Shown here piece after piece: positions 12,086-14,120 of a stretch of DNA of 14,120 nucleotides. The DNA is from Rhodospirillales bacterium. GTDB lineage: Bacteria > Pseudomonadota > Alphaproteobacteria > ATCC43930 > CGMCC-115725. The notes below the pieces were generated by a model. The model searched no databases, was not told the origin of the DNA, and saw only the letters and a program-made list of their open reading frames with translations. How positions within the stretch are numbered: the stretch's first letter is position 1; each line of letters starts with the position of its first letter. Both the position numbers and the translations under genes were made by a program. The stretch lies in assembly GCA_015654725.1 (NCBI GenBank), contig JAATGI010000204.1, positions 1 through 14,120 of the forward strand, given 5' to 3'.

Positions 12086-13096
12086 TCAATCGCTCGTGTA
12101 GGCGTCGAGTTCGGCGAGGAAACGGTCCTTGATCGCGCTCGGCAGCCAGGCGCCTTCAAAGGCGTTGCGCGACAGCTGCATCAGGTCTTGCCGCCCCAAA
12201 TCGGCGTCGCGCTGGGCGCGCACGAAATTTTCGCCGATATAGCCGCGGAAATAGGCCGGATCGTCCGAATTGACCGTGGCGCGCATGCCGAGTTCGAGCA
12301 TCCGCCTCACTTCCTTGGCCTTGCTGCTGGGGCTGATGCAGGCATTGGAAATCGGGCACACCGTCAAGGCGAGCTTGCGGCGCAGAATCTCGTCGCATAG
12401 CCCCGCGCTTTCGAGCGCGTTGACGCCGTGATCGATGCGGTCGACACGGATGTCCTCGAGCAACTGGCGGATATGCTCGGCCGAATTCCGCTGATCGACA
12501 TCGGCGTGCATGGTGAGGAAATAGCCCTCGCGCCGGGCGCGCTCGAACACCGCCTTGAATTTCACCGGCGGATTGTTCTGTTCGTCGGAATCGAGGCCGA
12601 AGCCGACGATCCAATCCTTATAGGGCAGGGTTTCCAACAGCGTCGTCATGGCGAATTCGGCGCTCCAATCCCGGAGCACGCAGCAGATGAGCTGGCTCTT
12701 GACGCCGAGAACGCGCTCCGCCTCCGCCTGCGCGCGCCTGATGCCGCGGATCACGGTGGCGAACGGCACGCCGCGCGCGGTATGCGCCTGCGGGTCGAAG
12801 AACATCTCGGCGTAGCGCACATTCTGCGATCGCGCCTTGGCGAGATAGGCGAAGGTGACGTCGAAGAAATCCTGCTCGTGCAGCAGCACGCTCATGCCCT
12901 CGTAATAGATTTTGAGGAACGACGGCAGGTCGTCGAAATCGTAGGCCGCCTTCATCGCCGCTTCGTCGGCATAGGGCAAGGCCACGCCGTTGCGCCGCGC
13001 CAGCGCGAACTTCATGTCCGGCTCGAGCGTGCCCTCGATATGGACATGCAGCTCGCATTTCGGCATGCCCGCGATGAATTCGCCGAGATTCGCCAT
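12086..13096 (-). CDS. Adenosine/adenine deaminase family protein with HADV in place of the catalytic HAGE motif
   Basis: This 336-residue amidohydrolase-superfamily TIM barrel has the COG1816 motifs in order: PKCELHVHIEGTLEP (His17, His19), YYEG and EQDFFDVTFAYL, the FGLDSDEQNNPP loop, TMHADVDQRNSAEHI (His197), RIDHGVN (His223), LTVCPISN, and TVNSDDPAYFRGY (Asp278, Asp279). The N-terminal half most resembles bacterial adenine deaminases. The usual HAGE, whose Glu protonates the ring nitrogen, is HADV here, so the general acid must be another residue (Asp199 or Asp201 are candidates) or the substrate differs. GGAGAA lies upstream of ATG 13096. It is divergent from an ABC substrate-binding gene and followed by the ThiF-like gene, which suggests a locus for uptake and processing of a nitrogen compound. 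I would not assign adenosine specificity. Confidence 0.85.
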   Translation of the reverse strand: MANLGEFIAGMPKCELHVHIEGTLEPDMKFALARRNGVALPYADEAAMKAAYDFDDLPSFLKIYYEGMSVLLHEQDFFDVTFAYLAKARSQNVRYAEMFFDPQAHTARGVPFATVIRGIRRAQAEAERVLGVKSQLICCVLRDWSAEFAMTTLLETLPYKDWIVGFGLDSDEQNNPPVKFKAVFERARREGYFLTMHADVDQRNSAEHIRQLLEDIRVDRIDHGVNALESAGLCDEILRRKLALTVCPISNACISPSSKAKEVRRMLELGMRATVNSDDPAYFRGYIGENFVRAQRDADLGRQDLMQLSRNAFEGAWLPSAIKDRFLAELDAYTSD

Positions 13097-13244
13097 CGTC
13101 GTTCTCCGTCGTCACGCCCGCGGCGATCTTGGGAAATCGGCCGCGCCCTGTCAAAGCCCATTCGTCCCGTGGCGCTTGGCTTTCGCGCGAATTTGCAATA
13201 GTTATACAGGATTAGAAAAACCAAAACTTACCGGGAGGGACAGG
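13097..13244. promoter_or_regulatory. Divergent promoter region between the deaminase and ABC binding-protein genes
   Basis: This 148-nt gap separates two divergent starts. The half next to the binding-protein gene (13185-13232) is AT-rich, with TTATAC/TATACA near 13202-13207 and TAGAAA near 13213 as possible -10 elements. No well-spaced -35 could be fixed. GGGAGG (13233-13238) is the ribosome site for ATG 13245, and GGAGAA on the other strand serves the deaminase. No clear operator palindrome was found. Confidence 0.45.
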
Positions 13245-14120
13245 ATGACCAAGCAAACGGGATTTAACGGGCGCCGGCTGCTCGGCCGCCGCGACATGCT
13301 CAAGGCCGGCGGCGCCCTCGGCGTCGCGGCCGCGACCTCGGCGGTTCCGCTGGTGAATGTTTGGGGCGCGGAGTCGAGCACGATCAAGATCGGCTGGATC
13401 GGCGCCAAGTCGGGCTGGCTGGCCAATTTCAACGTGCCCGACGCCTGGATCATGGACAAGGTCAAGGCCGCGTTCAAAAACGGCATCGAGCTTCACGGCA
13501 AGACCTACGCGCTCGAATTCGTGGTCAAGGACAACCAGTCCGACAACAACATCTCCGCGACCGTGTCCAACGAATTGGTGTTGCGCGATCGTTGCGATCT
13601 CATTCTCGGCGACAACGGCGCGGCGGTGCTGTCGATCGGCCCCTTGGCGGATGCGCGCGGCGTGCCGGCGCTGACCAGCATGTCGCCGTGGCAGCCCTTC
13701 GTGATGGGCCGCGGCAAAATGCCGGGCCCGGGCTATACCGGATTCCCGTTCAGCTTCCATATCGGCTTCGGCGTCGAGGACATGCTGACCGATTACGTCG
13801 CGATGTGGGACGCGCTCGCGACCGACAAGGTGGTCGGCTCGCTGTGGCAGGACGATCCGGCGGGCCGCGCCTTCGGCGACGCTCATTTCGGCGTTCCGGC
13901 GGTCGCGTCGGCGGCGGGCTACAAGGAAGTCCCCGGCGGCTTTTTCCAAATGACCAACAACGACTTTTCCAATCAGGTGACCAAGTTCAAGGACGCCAAG
14001 GCCGATATCCTGGTGTCCTATTCGAGCCCCGAACAGATGGTCGTGATCGTCAACCAGATCGCGCAACAGCGCTTCACGCCGAAGATCTGCACCATCGCCG
14101 GCGCGCCGCTGTTCCCGGCC
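13245..14120 (+). CDS. ABC transporter substrate-binding protein (Leu/Ile/Val-binding family), 3' end beyond the window
   Basis: 292 residues are visible from ATG 13245, and the frame is open at the right edge. The N-terminus is a Tat-type signal: GRRDMLKAGGALGVAAATSA with paired Arg, then a hydrophobic stretch to about residue 40 and a likely cleavage near WGAE. The mature part begins STIKIGWIGAKSGWLANFNV, then VVKDNQSDNNISATVSNELV and DLILGDNGAAVLSIGPLADA, ending with NDFSNQVTKFKDAKADILV. This is the type I periplasmic binding fold of branched-chain amino acid, amide and urea transporters. Permease and ATPase genes would be expected further right. The ligand cannot be told from sequence. 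Divergence from the deaminase and E1-like genes hints at a shared substrate. Confidence 0.88.
   Translation, partial: MTKQTGFNGRRLLGRRDMLKAGGALGVAAATSAVPLVNVWGAESSTIKIGWIGAKSGWLANFNVPDAWIMDKVKAAFKNGIELHGKTYALEFVVKDNQSDNNISATVSNELVLRDRCDLILGDNGAAVLSIGPLADARGVPALTSMSPWQPFVMGRGKMPGPGYTGFPFSFHIGFGVEDMLTDYVAMWDALATDKVVGSLWQDDPAGRAFGDAHFGVPAVASAAGYKEVPGGFFQMTNNDFSNQVTKFKDAKADILVSYSSPEQMVVIVNQIAQQRFTPKICTIAGAPLFPA

Noticed and set aside
10938..12101. A 387-codon open frame on the + strand across the ThiF-like gene
   Set aside because: It is antisense to a gene with clear E1-like motifs and a ribosome site; the translation is His/Arg/Gly-rich with no recognisable domain, as expected from GC-rich third-position bias.

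Overview
The window is GC-rich, densely packed bacterial DNA with strong Shine-Dalgarno sites. It most resembles a free-living alphaproteobacterium, perhaps Rhodospirillales-like. The reasons are the gene repertoire (PAS_5-type orphan protein, class III cyclase/TolB-like/TPR protein, ParE-type module, HpaH/HpaI, LigF-like GST, Tat-exported ABC substrate-binding protein) and a dispersed C/G-rich palindromic repeat of a kind I associate with that class. No RNA gene, CRISPR array, insertion sequence or phage gene is visible.

Layout. 1-903 (-): a MarR regulator followed by a CMD-family gene cut by the window edge. 904-979: a divergent promoter region with a 9-bp inverted repeat, a likely MarR operator. 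980-2330 (+): cytochrome b561, then an MBL-fold lactonase-like hydrolase. 2430-2884 (+): an overlapping antitoxin/ParE-toxin pair. 2936-4686 (+): a cyclase-family hydrolase broken by a one-base frameshift, then a hydroxypyruvate isomerase-like protein 3 bp downstream. 4687-4751: palindromic repeat copy A, filling the gap between convergent genes. 4751-6306 (-): hpaH-hpaI, the last two steps of homoprotocatechuate degradation. 6554-8386 (-): a class III nucleotidyl cyclase/TolB-like/TPR protein whose linker is encoded by repeat copy B. 8455-9222 (-): a LigF-like glutathione transferase. 9535-10764: a tail-to-tail, 3'-overlapping pair, an unknown protein (+) and a PAS protein (-). 11091-13096 (-): an adenosine-deaminase-family protein with a non-canonical catalytic motif, followed by a stand-alone E1/ThiF-like adenylyltransferase. 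13245-14120 (+): a Tat-exported ABC substrate-binding protein that runs off the right edge, divergent from the deaminase.

How it may fit together. The middle looks like small-molecule and aromatic catabolism: HpaH hydrates and HpaI cleaves a C7 oxo-diacid to pyruvate and succinic semialdehyde. The GST, MBL hydrolase, CMD protein and cyclase-family hydrolase are all typical accessory catabolic enzymes. The right end may be a separate uptake and processing locus (binding protein, deaminase, E1-like enzyme), possibly for an N-heterocycle. That is inference from gene order.

The most notable observations are: (i) the two-copy palindromic element, which has three compensatory base-pair changes in one stem and one copy lying in frame inside a coding gene; (ii) the deaminase with HADV in place of HAGE, next to an orphan E1-like enzyme; and (iii) the frameshifted cyclase-family gene.
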